Source of the DNA: Bicyclus anynana
Taxonomy: Eukaryota > Arthropoda > Insecta > Lepidoptera > Nymphalidae
NCBI RefSeq assembly: GCF_947172395.1
Contig: NC_069110.1
Span: 1,612,001-1,676,000, forward strand
DNA: 64,000 nt
Direction: 5' to 3'
The position numbers and the translations under genes were made by a program. Under the pieces are notes generated by a model, which made no database searches, was not told the origin of the DNA, and worked only from the letters and a program-made list of their open reading frames with translations. Below, one piece after another: positions 45,604-57,565 of this stretch (positions within the stretch are counted from its first letter, which is position 1; every line of letters starts with the position of its first letter).

Positions 45604-46001
45604 TAGACTACAAGCCCATGAAAAACCTGTGAAATGAACCAACGTGAATAACGCTTAGAAGGCTGTTACTATATCAGAAAATAACAGTGGTGTCGGAAAT
45701 CAGTACAAATTTTTAATTCGTCGACAGTTGCAGAAGCACCACCACTTTAGTACGGTACTAGGTTTTTGGACATTTATTTTTAATCATCTATAACACTATA
45801 ACAAAGCCGTACATTAATAATACATCATTCGTAATACATCATTTGTACCTGAGAAATTTCATTCACTCGCGTACTCACCTGTACCGCTCAGAAGTGACGG
45901 CATAGTGCTCAGAGTTATTTTCTGATATAGTAACAGCCTTCTAAGCGTTATTCACGTTGGTTCATTTCACAGGTAATTTTTTTTCAAGAGCTTGTGGTCT
46001 A
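45604..46001. mobile_element. Foldback element with 61-bp perfect inverted repeats
   Basis: Arms 45625-45685 and 45914-45974 are perfect reverse complements; the left one begins ACCTGTGAAATGAACCAACG. Imperfect pairing extends out to TAGACTACAAG and CTTGTGGTCTA, with TA at each edge. The 228-bp centre has no frame of note. The TA borders suggest a mariner/Tc1-type target duplication, but the class is unproven. Confidence 0.85.
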
Positions 46002-46599
46002 TAAGGTATTGTTTGTCCACATAACTTTCGTTGTTTATTATGCCACTCAATTAAATTAATACAATTAGCCGCTTTTGTTCGCCTCAGTTTTGACGTGCTA
46101 CTGACATATCTCTATTATAAAATCTTTGGTTATAGGTATGTAGTTAACATGATTAGTTACTTCATAAGCGGTCAATTCGTTTGGAGATACGATGCACAGA
46201 AGAACACACACATACACAAATCATACCAAACTTAATTCACCCCACTTTTTACGTGGGGGGCTAAAACGACTTCGTAAACATGCAAAAAGCCAATTTCACG
46301 ATTAGTAAGTGGTGTTGTTTCCTCCAGCAAAGCCCTCTTTTATTATTATCCCGGTAATGGTTGGGCGAGGGAAGGAAACGGTGACTTGCATTATACAGGG
46401 GACTATACTAGGAGACGATAGCTGTGACGCGTGTAAGGCGGCTCCCTTTTTGTGGGTAAGGCTACGAACGAACTAACTTTGTCGAAATTCCGATACCTTT
46501 AGCTTTATAAGAGCCCGACATGACTGGTTATGCATGATAGAATTATCTAAGTATACAATATATTTTGCTTTACCTACTTACCAGTTTTTTTTTTGAGAG

Positions 46600-46876
46600 A
46601 CGTTACCCATACCCAGTGGATATGGCCTCTTTTTTCGATTCGGGGGGCGTAGGTTCTAATTCATTATGGAGCACCTTTAACTTTTCAGTCATGTGCTCAT
46701 TAAGAAATTAAATATCACTTATCTCAACGGTGAAAGAAAGACGTCGTGAGGAAACCTGCATCCTTGTTATTACGTGTATGGAGTCTGACAATCCTCATTA
46801 TATACTACGGGGGGCGTAGCAACGCTCTCATTCTGAAAAAGAGACTCGTCCTCAATGAGTGAGTAGTGAGCATTTA
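46600..46876 (+). mobile_element. SINE family A, diverged
   Basis: CCCAGTGGATATGGCCTC (A-box side), a decayed B box, then GAGGAAACCTGCATCC and a decayed 3' half ending with GAGTGAGTAGTGAGC. It is older than the other copies. Confidence 0.6.
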
Positions 46877-47059
46877 ATGCTTTGATTTATGATTTTTCGG
46901 GACTTCTACTAGTTTTTTAGCGGACGGAGAGTTGGTTAGGATTGCCAACTGGCTACGATTTTAAATTATCTAAATAAAGCTCAGGTTCGGTCCGGTCTGA
47001 TCAAAAAAAGAAACTTTCAATTGACGGTAGGTCAATCGATATTAATCAAGCTTTTTAAA

Positions 47060-47214
47060 AATCATTATCTGTCTGTCTGTTTTTCTGTTTGTCCCGGCAA
47101 ATCTTTAGAACGGCTGAGCCAATTTTAATGGGACTTACACTGGAATATAGCAACATAGTGGAGCAACATTTAGACTAATTTTTATCCCGAAAAAATACAT
47201 GGTTCCTTCGCTAG
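47060..47214 (+). mobile_element. Helitron-like element, family 1, decayed
   Basis: CTGTCTGTCTGTTTTTCTG, GAACGGCTGAGCCAATTTTA and AATACATGGTTCCTTCGCTA then GTTA. The end motif remains. Confidence 0.55.
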
Positions 47215-47914
47215 TTAAAAATGTAACTGTAAAATTATATTTATTTAGGTAATTGTGATTTTTAACCACATTACCTAATATCAAAATAAATGAACTACAT
47301 GAATAATTTGTAAGCCAGCGGTCGGATGGTAATAATATATTTATGAAGTATACCGATCATATTATTTCGAACCGTTAAATTAATACATTGTCATTATTTT
47401 GTTACAGGTAATATATTGTTATAATGCATGTCACCGTAAGTAAACACCGTTCATTTGTGAACTCTAAATAGCAATTTTATAACATTTAATAATAGATATC
47501 GCGGAGTTCTTATTGGTAAAGAGTCAGCTTTAGCGTTCTGTGTTCTATCGTAGATTACTGTAATTGATATTATAATTCAGTTAGTTAGACTGCGATCACA
47601 TCAGAAGTTAAGTCTAAGATTACCATAAATATTTCTTCGCAAATCGATCTGTCAAGAATAAGTCGAGAGAAAGACCTGGTGGATTGACGCTGGATCCATG
47701 GGTGGCCGGCCTGTAATGTAGGATGCTCCTTGCCATAATATATTGACTCCATATCATATCAGGGAAATAAAATCTAGACCGGGAGCTGTAGCAGAAAAAG
47801 TTAAAAGCGGTAAATAATTTAAGCGCGGCTATTTGTCATAATTTACACATGACTCATAACATGCTCTTTCTATTGGAAGTAATAATTATCGTTAGTTATT
47901 ATTATACAAATAAT

Positions 47915-48585
47915 ATTTTTTTATTTCATGAAATTGATAAATTCATTTATTTTATAAAAACTGTTTTCGAGCAGCCATTTATTCAATTCATTCCTAAAAG
48001 TTTGGAAAGGCATTGCTTGCAACTTACTGGGTAGCTTATTAAAGGCCGTTATAGCCATATAGTAAGCGTTGTTTTTGAATATAGATAAGGTACATTTTGG
48101 CTGACATATTTTATGAGGGAATCTTTGGTTATTTCCGTCTTTATGCTTAAAGTAGTTAGGGTATTTCATAACAATAATACAAAACTCTCTTATATATATA
48201 CTAGGTAGCGGTAATATATTCAATTGTTTAAATAGTGATCTCTTTCAACGTCGACAGAATTGCCCCAAATAGGAAGACCATAGGAGAGAACTGACGATAC
48301 ATAGCCATAATAAACAATTACTGGAGCTTCCTTAGACACTGTCATCCATAATCTCCTGAGTGCATAAATGAATTTATTTAATTTACCGCACACAACATCG
48401 ACATGTTGCTTTCAACTACAGTGCTTGTCATATATGATTCCTAAGAATTTACTCATATCAGTTTCGCTAATATTTACATTATTGTATTGAACACTTAAAG
48501 GAGTCCTTTTTAATGATAGGAGTGAAATTGTCAAGATGTATATATCTAAGCCTGGAAAAATCCTTAATCTAAGATGAAAGTGTCA
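47915..48585 (-). pseudogene. Degenerate CR1/Jockey-like LINE reverse transcriptase, 3' end
   Basis: The minus strand from 48585 downward gives frame-shifted and stop-broken pieces of the thumb and C-terminal domain: SKFLGI, LNKFIYALRRL, IVYYGYVSSVLSYGLPIWGN, then a 100-aa open end (47921-48223) with KCTLSIFKNNAYYMAITAFN, KLP and FRNELNKWLLE. These are typical of CR1/Jockey-type LINEs. It is bounded on the upstream side by a Helitron-like element starting at 48586. Confidence 0.75.
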
Positions 48586-48776
48586 TCTATACTAATATTA
48601 TAAATCGTTTGTTTGTTTGTTTGGTTGAACGCGCGCTCGGGAACTACTGATCCGATTTGAAAAATTCTTTCAGTGTTATATAGCCCATTTATCGGGGAAG
48701 GCTACAGGCTATACATTATCCCCGTTTTCCTACGGGAACGGGAACCACGCGGGTGAAACCGCGCGGCGTCAGCTAG
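48586..48776 (+). mobile_element. Helitron-like element, family 2, complete (191 bp)
   Basis: Starts TCTATACTAATATTATAAAT, contains GAACGCGCGCTCGGGAACTA, and ends CGGGTGAAACCGCGCGGCGT then CAGCTAG. The hairpin CGCGG...CCGCG sits 12 bp before CTAG. It is flanked by A at 48585 and T at 48777, as expected for Helitron insertion. Confidence 0.87.
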
Positions 48777-48841
48777 TCATTAATATGTGTGAAAACTCTT
48801 TCAGTCACATAATATGGTTGAGTAAATTTTCTGCTCGACGG

Positions 48842-49013
48842 CGCGCAATGGCGTCTAAACACCCACGACTTTTGTTATAGCAAGAAGCACATAAACCAAA
48901 CGGGGTATCAAATTAATCAATGGATAATGGATTGTGACCTCATGATCCATTATCTATTTATAATGTGCTTCTTGATTTAACAAAAGCTGTGGGTGTTTAG
49001 ACGGTATTGCGCG
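48842..49013. mobile_element. Inverted-repeat element, 51-bp imperfect arms
   Basis: Arms 48842-48892 (CGCGCAATGGCGTCTAAACA...) and 48963-49013 are imperfect reverse complements, with a second palindrome (GGATAATGGATT) inside. A MITE or long hairpin, non-coding. Confidence 0.8.
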
Positions 49014-49149
49014 TGTGTGGGAGTGTGTTCTAATTCGGACTATTAAGTAAAATATTGGGCTTTTCTTACTTTCACGTGGTAAAAAAGGTTTGTCACTCAC
49101 ACTAAAAGATTGATCCCGGTTATTATCTCCTGATAGATTAACTTGAGTT

Positions 49150-49251
49150 AAATTATGAGATATGGATTAACACATAGGCTACTTTATATCCCGGAAAAAT
49201 CCATGGTACTCGCATGATTTGGGAAAAACTGAAGTGGCGGGCGTTCTCTAG
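49150..49251 (+). mobile_element. Helitron-like fragment, family 1
   Basis: TATGGATTAACACATAGGCT, GGAAAAATCCATGGTACTCG and GAAGTGGCGGGCGTTCTCTA then G. 3' part only. Confidence 0.6.
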
Positions 49252-49349
49252 TAATGAATATAATTATTATATGTTCGACATCTATGAAAGTATTTTAAAA
49301 AGTTACATCCCAATAATTTGTTTCGTAAGCGCTGCTAGCGTAAGCGTAA

Positions 49350-49525
49350 GCGTTATTTATACGAGAGGCTTTTTTAAAGGACGTTAAAAAAGCGTTCAAA
49401 TATAATATGAAGTTAAATGAAAAGGTCTATTTGCAACGCCCAAAATTGAAAATGCAACACTGCCCGAAAAAAAGTGTGGTGTTTTAAAAACGCTGATGTG
49501 TTGTGAAAAAACTCTCGTGCGAATG
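49350..49525. repeat. MITE-like copy related to 29437-29735
   Basis: Flanked by ATACGAGAGGCTTTTTTAAA and TGAAAAAACTCTCGTGCGAA, with GGACGTTAAAAAAGCGTT inside. The ends form an imperfect inverted repeat. Confidence 0.55.
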
Positions 49526-49794
49526 ATGGCTTACAGGTTCTGGTTGGAATCGCCTTGTTATGTAGAAGTGGTACATTGTAGGAGTAATATCTATCTCGGA
49601 GGAGTTGTAGCTATCCGCCTACTGTCTTGGGAGAGCGCTGCTATTCGCGAGCTACTCACGTCTCTCTAATACGACAGGGTTGCCACCCAAGCTTTTCTTT
49701 GATTTTTATTGAATGTCAAGCTGGTCAATTCACTAACTTTGGTCTATCACGCACCCGATATAATTAATATCAAAACAAATAACAACCGCATTTT

Positions 49795-49932
49795 TCGTAT
49801 CCCGTAAAGACCATGGACCTCCAATCACAACGGTCTCGAGCCGCCAGCATCCAGCGGCTTCTAGAAACCTGCTTAATATCCTCGGTCCACCTAGTGTGGG
49901 GTCGACCAACACTGCGCTTTCCGGTGCGGGAA
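49795..49932 (-). mobile_element. RTE-like retrotransposon 3' tail fragment
   Basis: GCCGCCAGCATCCAGCGGCT, TCCTCGGTCCACCTAGTGTG and ACCAACACTGCGCTTTCCGG. Truncated at both ends. Confidence 0.75.
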
Positions 49933-50454
49933 ACACATTAATTAGTAATTTTGTTTAGTTAAGAGTGAATAAGAAATCACGTGACTTAAAAATCACTAAC
50001 AATAGCTTGTTGGTAACTTTAGATAGAGAATAGGCCAGCTGATGTTAAGTGAAGATGCGGTTACCTAAGTTTATTCTCATAACCTCCGTTTCAGCGGTTT
50101 CGGAACGCTAAATAGTTTCGCGTCACGACTTTGCCTGTAGGGTGCAGACTCGCCACGGTCCATGCCTATAATCAGACTGTTATGTTTTTCTAGGTATTTG
50201 TAGTAGGTATAAGGCCTGAACCAATTTTGAAATTATAAAATTCTAAGCAGCTAGGCTAATTCTGTAACGTTTTTTCTGTAACGTTTTCGCAAGTGCGAGT
50301 TTCGAATTCACCTTTATCTATCTCTATTTAACACGATACTTTTGAATGAGAAAGACTGCGGTGAATTTGAATACTTGTGACGAATACATCACTTTTTTCC
50401 CTCCTCCGGGCTGAAAATAATAACTGAATATTTCTTAGGTGAAAGAAAATCTCA

Positions 50455-50530
50455 TAACCTGACCCAGGATTCGAACCCACGACCTCGTGATCCGAAACCA
50501 CATACGCTAACCACTCGACCTACGAGGCAG
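50455..50530 (-). mobile_element. tRNA-like SINE head, family C
   Basis: Minus strand: TAGGTCGAGTGGTTAGCGTA (A box), then TCGTGGGTTCGAATCCTGGG (B box). The boxes are intact but acceptor stems do not pair, so this is a SINE head rather than a tRNA gene. Confidence 0.6.
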
Positions 50531-51442
50531 TTAAAATAATCATTTACAATAATAAAAATAATATGAAACTCCTGCCAAGAACGCAACATTCTCATTCGCA
50601 AAGATCTCTTTTGGGAATTCGACAAAAGAATATCAGTCTAGATAAATTACACTTTTTACCTCATTTAACTAAAAGTAAAGCTTGCTCGAGAAGTAGGTTA
50701 GTGCTTCAGGAATCCGCCCGGGGGTTTGAAGCTCGAACAAAAAAAGCTCGCGAATGAAAGATATGATAATATATGTACCGAAGAACTTCGATATTTGTAA
50801 TTCAGTTAATTGCTATCGATACCCACATATTCCACTGATATACATTGTTCAATTTCAGTTCAGATATTAATTTGCAATCGGTACTAATTCTAGCTCATTT
50901 TACATATAGTTTTCTATTCAATATTTTATTTTGATATATTAAAAAGGATCCAAAGAGGAAGGAAGGGGAGAGCATTTTACTGTAACTCCCCTCCCAACTT
51001 GTATCAATAACGAGGTCACCACAACTAGGTTTTAGTACTAGTAAGCTACGTTATTTGTAATTTTCATAGGCTTTATTTTGTCTCCTTATTCTCACGGAAA
51101 CGGGAACTACGCGCGTGAAACCGCGAGGCGTCGGATCTAGACAAGAAAAATTTCGCCAAAGGCAGGTGTGCCTGAGTCTGAATGTTTTCTGATTTAGATT
51201 CAAGCAAATTATTGTGTAGGCCACGCACGTCGTAAGAGCATTGCTAGAGATGACGCGATTAAACTTAACTTAACTAACTTGAATTGATACATCAGCATGA
51301 CTAGTAGATAGTAGTATATGAACTGATCATTTTGGCATATATATAGCTGTATGAAATAAGCTTAATAATAAGGAGTTGCTTTAACTGTTCTTCGTCTTCA
51401 CCAGACCCCCAATGATAGTCACAATCCAACCTTATATCTTTC

Positions 51443-51662
51443 ACTAGCGGACGCCCGCGACTTCGTCCGCGTGATATTCTGTTTTTTCTCAAATTTCGTA
51501 AGAACCATCTATTTTTTCGGGATGAAAAGTAACCTATGTGTTAATCCAGGTTAATAGCTATCTTCGTTTTAAATTTTAGCACAATCGGTACTGTAGTTGC
51601 GGCGTTTAAGAGTAATAAAAATTCAAACAAACATCCAACTTTCGCGTTTATAATGTTAGTAC
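51443..51662 (-). mobile_element. Helitron-like element, family 1 (about 220 bp)
   Basis: Plus strand: CTAGCGGACGCCCGCGACTT, then TTTCGGGATGAAAAGTAACC, and a decayed start TTTATAATGTTAGTACTT. The inverted 3' hairpin is intact. Confidence 0.8.
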
Positions 51663-54261
51663 TTCGCACACAACACGACGCGTTGTATGTCAGTAGTACG
51701 GTGTATTGTATCCCAATCAAATGAGGAACCTCGGAATGAGGGATAGTAAGTATTTTTCTGTTTAAATATCTCCTGAAAGCCTACTTCAATAACTATTGAC
51801 TAATTATTAAAAAAAAAAATTAAATCACCGTGCCGCATCTAGTCGCACATTACTCTGTAACTTTTCTGTGCAATACAGCAGCGGCTCGAGTAAATGTAAC
51901 GTCGACCGGCCGCTGTTGGTATTTTTCAATGACTACCCGCAAATAATTATTAAAATATTGTGTAAATTGTATATAATTTGTATGTATGTATTGTTAATTT
52001 GTTAGCACTATTGATATTATTGTACGCTCAAACTGAAATGTATTGTATTAGCCTGTAAGTTTCACATAAGTGAATAAGTGTATTCTTTGTGAAATAATAA
52101 ATATTTTAAACCCTTAAGTTGCAAAGTCGTATATACCTTCATTTTGGTGTCCTAAAAGTTCTCTCAAACGTCACAAATAAAAAAGAATGATCATACTTTA
52201 CCTTCCTTATTACGATAGGTCTAAGTTCGGTAACTTGTATTTGATCAGCATGGCTGGACTGAGCTACAAAACTTATATCAGATCCTCTTTTATTGTCTGA
52301 AAAAATAAAGTTATTATTCATTCATAGATTAATTTAGGATCATAATTTTAAGCAACGGAATATTATTTTTATTTCTTTTTTAAACGCGTAGGTACGCTTC
52401 GGAGATATGTAGTATTTTTTTTTTTTTTTTGAGAATAAAGCGTTCGTCATTGTATGAAATTCGCATTATCATCTGAATGGTATTTCGTAAATATCGTGTG
52501 AGCTATGAATCAAGCTGATGCAATAACTCTTTACGCGTCCAATTGCCAATAAATCTATATGTTGCTAGTGAACTACCGGAGTGACATACTCGTATATCAA
52601 TGATCTGAAAAAGATAAAATATGCATTCGGTATCACCATTACTCCAGCCTATTATAAAGCCCCAGGCGATTCTTGTAGGTAGGAGAAGGCGTAGGAATAC
52701 CCGCTTATTTTCTTACATATCTTGAAAGCAATTTATTTTAAAATTACAAAATAAAGAAAATTGAGATTCTCCTAACAATCTCTGTCATTTGATGTATCAC
52801 ACAGTGCAGTTTGCAAAGTTTTCTGTCATCTTGCCCCCGTATATTGACATTTCATCTATTCATGTTACAACTAGTATTTGGGTCACATTGATATGTTTAT
52901 CAAAATTCTTAACAGTAGATTCGGAGAAAATTGACTGTAACAGAAGGACACGCGAGTGTTCTTATAAGGTCTTTCTTTTTGTACCTCGGAACCCTAAAGA
53001 CATGTGATATATTATATAGGTTGTATTGGCCCTATCTAGCTAAGAACTTCTCTTAATGAAGGAAACTTGGTGCCTTTTATATCAAAGGTTAATTGCGAAC
53101 TAAAGTAACTAAACCTCAACATCTGCGGTCGGAACTTTGTCAAAGAGTTAATAAACTAAGTTATCACGAATGCAATAGTTATACTTAATTAAGTTTATGT
53201 AATACGTTTCTTTGCCAATTCATATTGCCGTGTTGAGACAACCAACTAGCATTGTAGCTAGGTATAGATATGATCTTTATAACTAGTGTCCAGGGTTTTA
53301 TTCCCGGTTTTTCTATGATATTTATTTTTTCTAGTTTCGCTCAGTTTGCAGACAGAACAGCGCATTGTAATACGTGTTTCTTGTGAAGTGTTATTTTGTT
53401 CTAAGCAATGTTTTTACTTATAACCAAATGAGAAAACTGGTTGTTACGTAAACTACCACTAATAAAATATTTAAAATAATCTACAATGTAAAATAATAAC
53501 AATGCAATCTTCTGACTATTTTGACGGCTCTGGTCAGCTATGTACTTCCATTAGAGACATGTGATATTGAATCTCTTAAAATCCAAATTAGCTTTTCCAT
53601 TATCAGTGCAAAAATATACCTATTATCAACATGAGTGCTTCTCAGTCCTTGCTTAGTCCGACAACATCTGACTTCTACACCTACCTTGTTTTGACTGATA
53701 TAATATACATACATATATATTTATTGAAAGCATATACATATATCAGTTTGGATCGTGCCGCGATGCAAGAACCAGCTATGACTAAGGGCCCCGTATGGGT
53801 TCGAAACTAGTCGGACATCCTCCGACCTAATATCACGTGAGTTTTAGTCGTGTTTCATAATCAATTAATATTGAAAGCGAAAAATTACAAAATATGCTAT
53901 TTAATTTTAAGAAGATTTCTTGTATCTTCAAAGTTCAATTTCAATGCCCACAACAAAAGTCATTATCGAATTAATATACGCCTTGAGGACCTCCTTCAAT
54001 GTTTCGTCGTTGTAAAAAAATCAGGGTTAAGCGCTAGTAAGCGACAAACGTCATTATTCATTAATGTTAACAACGCTGACACTATGACAGCGTAGCTTAA
54101 AATACTCCTATCATCTGCACCCAGCACGATATTAAATAAAATTAAAATTTTTAACATTTTAATTTTGTTTGGCATTCCGTTGATTCTTTCATGCGCCTAT
54201 CGACGAACTGCACAATGCACATCAACAGACAGCTATTCTTTAAATGGTAATTCATTGTTGT
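51663..54261. other. AT-rich stretch, no gene seen
   Basis: A 15-base T run lies at 52413-52427. The 60-81 aa frames at 52139, 52789 and 53850 match no family I know. No splice-flanked exon is seen. Confidence 0.5.
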
Positions 54262-54575
54262 TATGCAGGAGTACAGTGTGGAGAATCATAAATGAGGAGA
54301 TCCGCAGGCGGACCAAAGTCACTGACATAGTTCAGCGAGTCGCGAAGCTGAAGTGGGCAGGCCGCATAGTTCGAAGAACCAATGGGCGTTGTCTCAAGAT
54401 GCTTAAATGGCGATCCCGCACCGGAAAGCGCTGTGTTGGTCGACCTCCCACTAGGTGGACAGAGGATATCAAGGGAGTCGCGGGATGCTAGCGGCTCGAG
54501 ACCGTTGCGCTTGGAAGTCCATGTAAGAGGCCTATGTCCAGCTGTGGACGTCGAATAATGATGATGATGATGAAT
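54262..54575 (+). mobile_element. RTE-like retrotransposon 3' tail, well preserved
   Basis: Reads open for most of its length: RRRTKVTDIVQRVAKLKWAG, then CVGRPPTRWTEDIKGVAG, and ends GATGATGATGATGA. This is the C-terminal end and 3' tail of an RTE-type LINE, 5'-truncated. Confidence 0.88.
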
Positions 54576-54595
54576 GATATTCTGTAGATTCACTG

Positions 54596-54815
54596 CGTGA
54601 TCAAATCAGAAATGAGGAGATCCGAGTCGACAAAGAACGAGTCGCAAAACTGAAGTGGCAATGGGTGGGCACAAGTCGAAGAGCCGATAGTCGTTGAGGT
54701 CCCAAGCTATTCAAATAACCCCGCATCGAATAGCGCAGTGTTAGATCCTTACTTGGTGGACCGACAAAATCGGGCGGTTGACAGAGAGCCGCTACTATAT
54801 GGTGTAACATGGGTG
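54596..54815 (+). mobile_element. Second RTE-like tail in tandem, decayed
   Basis: Directly after the previous tail: AATGAGGAGATCCGAGTCGA, CAAAACTGAAGTGGCAATGG and TACTTGGTGGACCGAC. It is more diverged, so it is probably older or a nested insertion. Confidence 0.75.
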
Positions 54816-55208
54816 GTTTCTAATCAACAGTAGGTACGTAATATGATAAACGGGTTTCGATGTCATACGTCTCCCTCTGTAATATCATTTGCAATAATTT
54901 AAACGTGTTTCTTATTTACATTACACAAAGGCTTTAGTGCTGTTACTTCTTTACTTCTATTTTATAAAGGGGATAGAAAAACTATAGTGAGTAATACTCG
55001 TAAATTCGACTAAATGCTTGAAATATATACTAGTCTCGTTCTTTAAGAGCTTCTTTATCTCCGATATCAGACACTGTAAAAACAATAAATCAACATCAAA
55101 GATGCATCAATTAGAGTACTTTCTATAATATCCGATAAATATAGTAATTGATGGATTGCACTGTCGGATGTGAGCGAAGAGCTCACGGCTTGGGGTTTGT
55201 ATATATGA

Positions 55209-55385
55209 CTAGATGACGCCGCGCGGTTTTATCCGCGTGGTTCCCGTTCCCTTAAGAAAACGGGGATAATATATAGCCTATAGCCTTTCTCGATAAATGG
55301 GCTATCTAACACTGAAAGAATTTTTCAAATCGGACCGGTAGTTCCTGAGATTAAACGTTCTATCAGCTTTATATATTAGTATAGA
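55209..55385 (-). mobile_element. Helitron-like element, family 2, complete (177 bp)
   Basis: The plus strand begins CTAGATGACGCCGCGCGGTT and ends TATATTAGTATAGA. Flanked by A and T. It has the CCGCGCGG hairpin near the end and the CGGACCGGTAGTTCCTGAGA block. Confidence 0.85.
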
Positions 55386-56042
55386 TGTACCTACCTACGT
55401 ACTGGCGACCTGTCCCAGCTTCGCACGGGTTCTATGTATCAAAACTGATTTGTAGGGTTCCGTAGATTAAGTTAGCACTCCCTTAATTTTTTCCTTTTAG
55501 TTGAATTCCATAGGTAATGCACAAAAATACCGATAACGATACCCCACACCATAGTATTCCTCCTCACTTTGGCATGTAGGGAAAGAACTCCAAAACCTAT
55601 TTTTTTAAATTTTCCGTTTACCACTTTATAGACGTAATTAATCTACATAGTACATACCCACTAAACTTCATATTTTTAGTTCTAACATAGGTACTCTGAG
55701 TAATCTTACTGACAACTTTATCTTTTTAATTAACAATTTACAATTACGTTTTTTAAGTTGGTCGACTATTACTGTGATTTAGCTGTTATAGTTTTCTTTG
55801 TATCCTACTGTCGTGATTTTTTTACGCAATAGTGTTTACGGGCCTACGTGACGTCACGACATTGCCGATAGCGTTATGGCTCGTAATGTCAAAAAAAATT
55901 TATAAACTGAAATGTTTATGTATTCATGTCACAAAAAATATGATAATTTATTTTCAATGTAGTAGAACTAAAATGGTTAATTTAAGACCTTTTTAAAAAA
56001 AGTGTCAAGTAACCCATTCGATGCGTTAATGGCACCATATTC

Positions 56043-56345
56043 TCAAGTGTGATAATTATTACTAGTGGCACTTGGGTCTTGGGCAATCGCACGTAGTTCG
56101 TACAACTGAGAGTATAACAATAACTGCAGTTCTGAAATAGACTCGACCTTGCGTCCCGCCCGCGCGGGAGAGATACATGTGACAGCCGATCTGCATTGTC
56201 GACTCGCTGATAAGGGAATTACAGTACTTACAGATACCGTGTACCAGACAACCGGGATCTCAAGGGACTTCATCACTTCAGCTGGCCAATCACTGATTTG
56301 GTCTTTAAAATAATAATTTATTTGCTGAAACTGTGGGTTACACAT
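56043..56345 (-). pseudogene. Coding-like 100-aa frame, unidentified
   Basis: A minus-strand frame runs from an ATG to a stop, with CISPARAGRKVESISELQLL in the middle. A CCGCGCGGGCGGGACGCAAG segment inside looks like repeat DNA. I do not recognise a family and see no splice context. It may be a remnant of a transposable element protein. Confidence 0.25.
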
Positions 56346-56414
56346 GTTCTTACACTATAGAAAAAAAATTCCGACACATTTTACTGATATATCAGCGTGC
56401 AAATATTTACAGAA

Positions 56415-56833
56415 TCTATATATATAAAAATGAATTGCTGTTCGTTAGTCTCGCTAAAACTCGAGAACGGCTGAACGGATTTATCTTATCTTGGTCTTGA
56501 AATGTTCGTGTGTACATTATTTTATATATTTTATATTGTTCGTATGCACGTTCGTAATATCGTATTGAGGAATAGGGAAGGTTTTAAAGGTAAGAAAAAT
56601 TAGTATAATTGCCAGGAAAACCATAAAAACAACCCTTTTCTATTTCCCATACAAACGTTTACGAGTCAAGCGGTAGGGGTAGGGTAGGGGTAGGGTAGGG
56701 GTAGGGTAGGGGTAGGGTAGGGGTAGGGTAAGGGTAGGGTAAGGGTAGGGTAGGGGTAGAGGTATAGAAGGGTAGAGTAGGGATAGAGAATAAGTGCACT
56801 TATGTCAAAACGAAGCTTGACCGGGTCCGCTAG
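56415..56833 (+). mobile_element. Helitron-like element, family 3, complete with minisatellite (419 bp)
   Basis: Starts TCTATATATATAAAAATGAA, contains TTGCTGTTCGTTAGTCTCGC, an 11-bp-unit minisatellite of GGGTAGGGGTA (56672-56762), and ends GCTTGACCGGGTCCGCTAG. A precedes and T follows. Confidence 0.88.
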
Positions 56834-57002
56834 TGTTATAATAATTTATTATACCTACATAAAACGTCAATATTTATACATTACAAAATTTCATGTCATT
56901 CATGTACTCGTCAATACTATAATAATTCTTATTATTTAAAATGGAGAAGATTGTTCGCCTAAACTTTATTAGGGGCATGTTTTTATATATTTACTAACAA
57001 CA

Positions 57003-57180
57003 TGTTTTTTTTATTCTTTACAAGTTAGCCCTTGATTACAATCTCACCTGATGGTAAGTAATGTAATCTAATATGGAAGCGGGCTAACTTGTTAGGAGAA
57101 GGATAAAAATCCACACTCCTTTCGGTTTCTACACGACTTCGTACCGGAACGCTAAATTGCTTGGTATCTAGTTCTGGCAA
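57003..57180 (-). mobile_element. SINE family B, partial
   Basis: ACAAGTTAGCCCTTGATTAC, CTCACCTGATGGTAAGTAAT and CCTTTCGGTTTCTACACGAC. Confidence 0.8.
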
Positions 57181-57424
57181 GTGGCATCATCTGGCGAAGT
57201 ACTCTTTAGTGCGCCTTTTATAGTAATTGTGTGTTTTTTATCGGAACGATTTCAGTTTTTCACAAATCCTATCGCGAACTATCGCGGACATTTTTTTAGA
57301 ACTTTTAATGGGGTTTACAATTCTGTCGTACCGCAGTGTATAAGCTCTCAATAGGAAAAAATCCCCCGATTTTGAAACATTCTTCATTGGTGCTCCGCTT
57401 CTATTGGTCTTATCGTAACATTAT

Positions 57425-57565
57425 ATACACAGTAGCCTTCTTCGATAAATGGTCTAACTAACACTGAAATAAATTTTCAAATCGGACCAGTAGTTCCTGA
57501 GATTAGCGCGTTCAAACAAACCAACAAAAAACAAACTCTTCAGCTTTACAATATTAGTATAGATT
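57425..57565 (-). mobile_element. Helitron-like element, family 2, truncated
   Basis: CTTCTTCGATAAATGGTCTA, GACCAGTAGTTCCTGAGATT and TTTACAATATTAGTATAGA. The CTAG end is missing. Confidence 0.7.

Noticed and set aside
46340..46465. Second exon of the gene starting at 23365
   Set aside because: A TATACAG acceptor and GTAAGG donor are present, but the phase left by the first exon gives a stop after seven codons.
50455..50530. A tRNA gene
   Set aside because: A and B boxes are present but the acceptor arms do not pair and the sequence continues as a SINE. The same holds for the other B-box hits listed.
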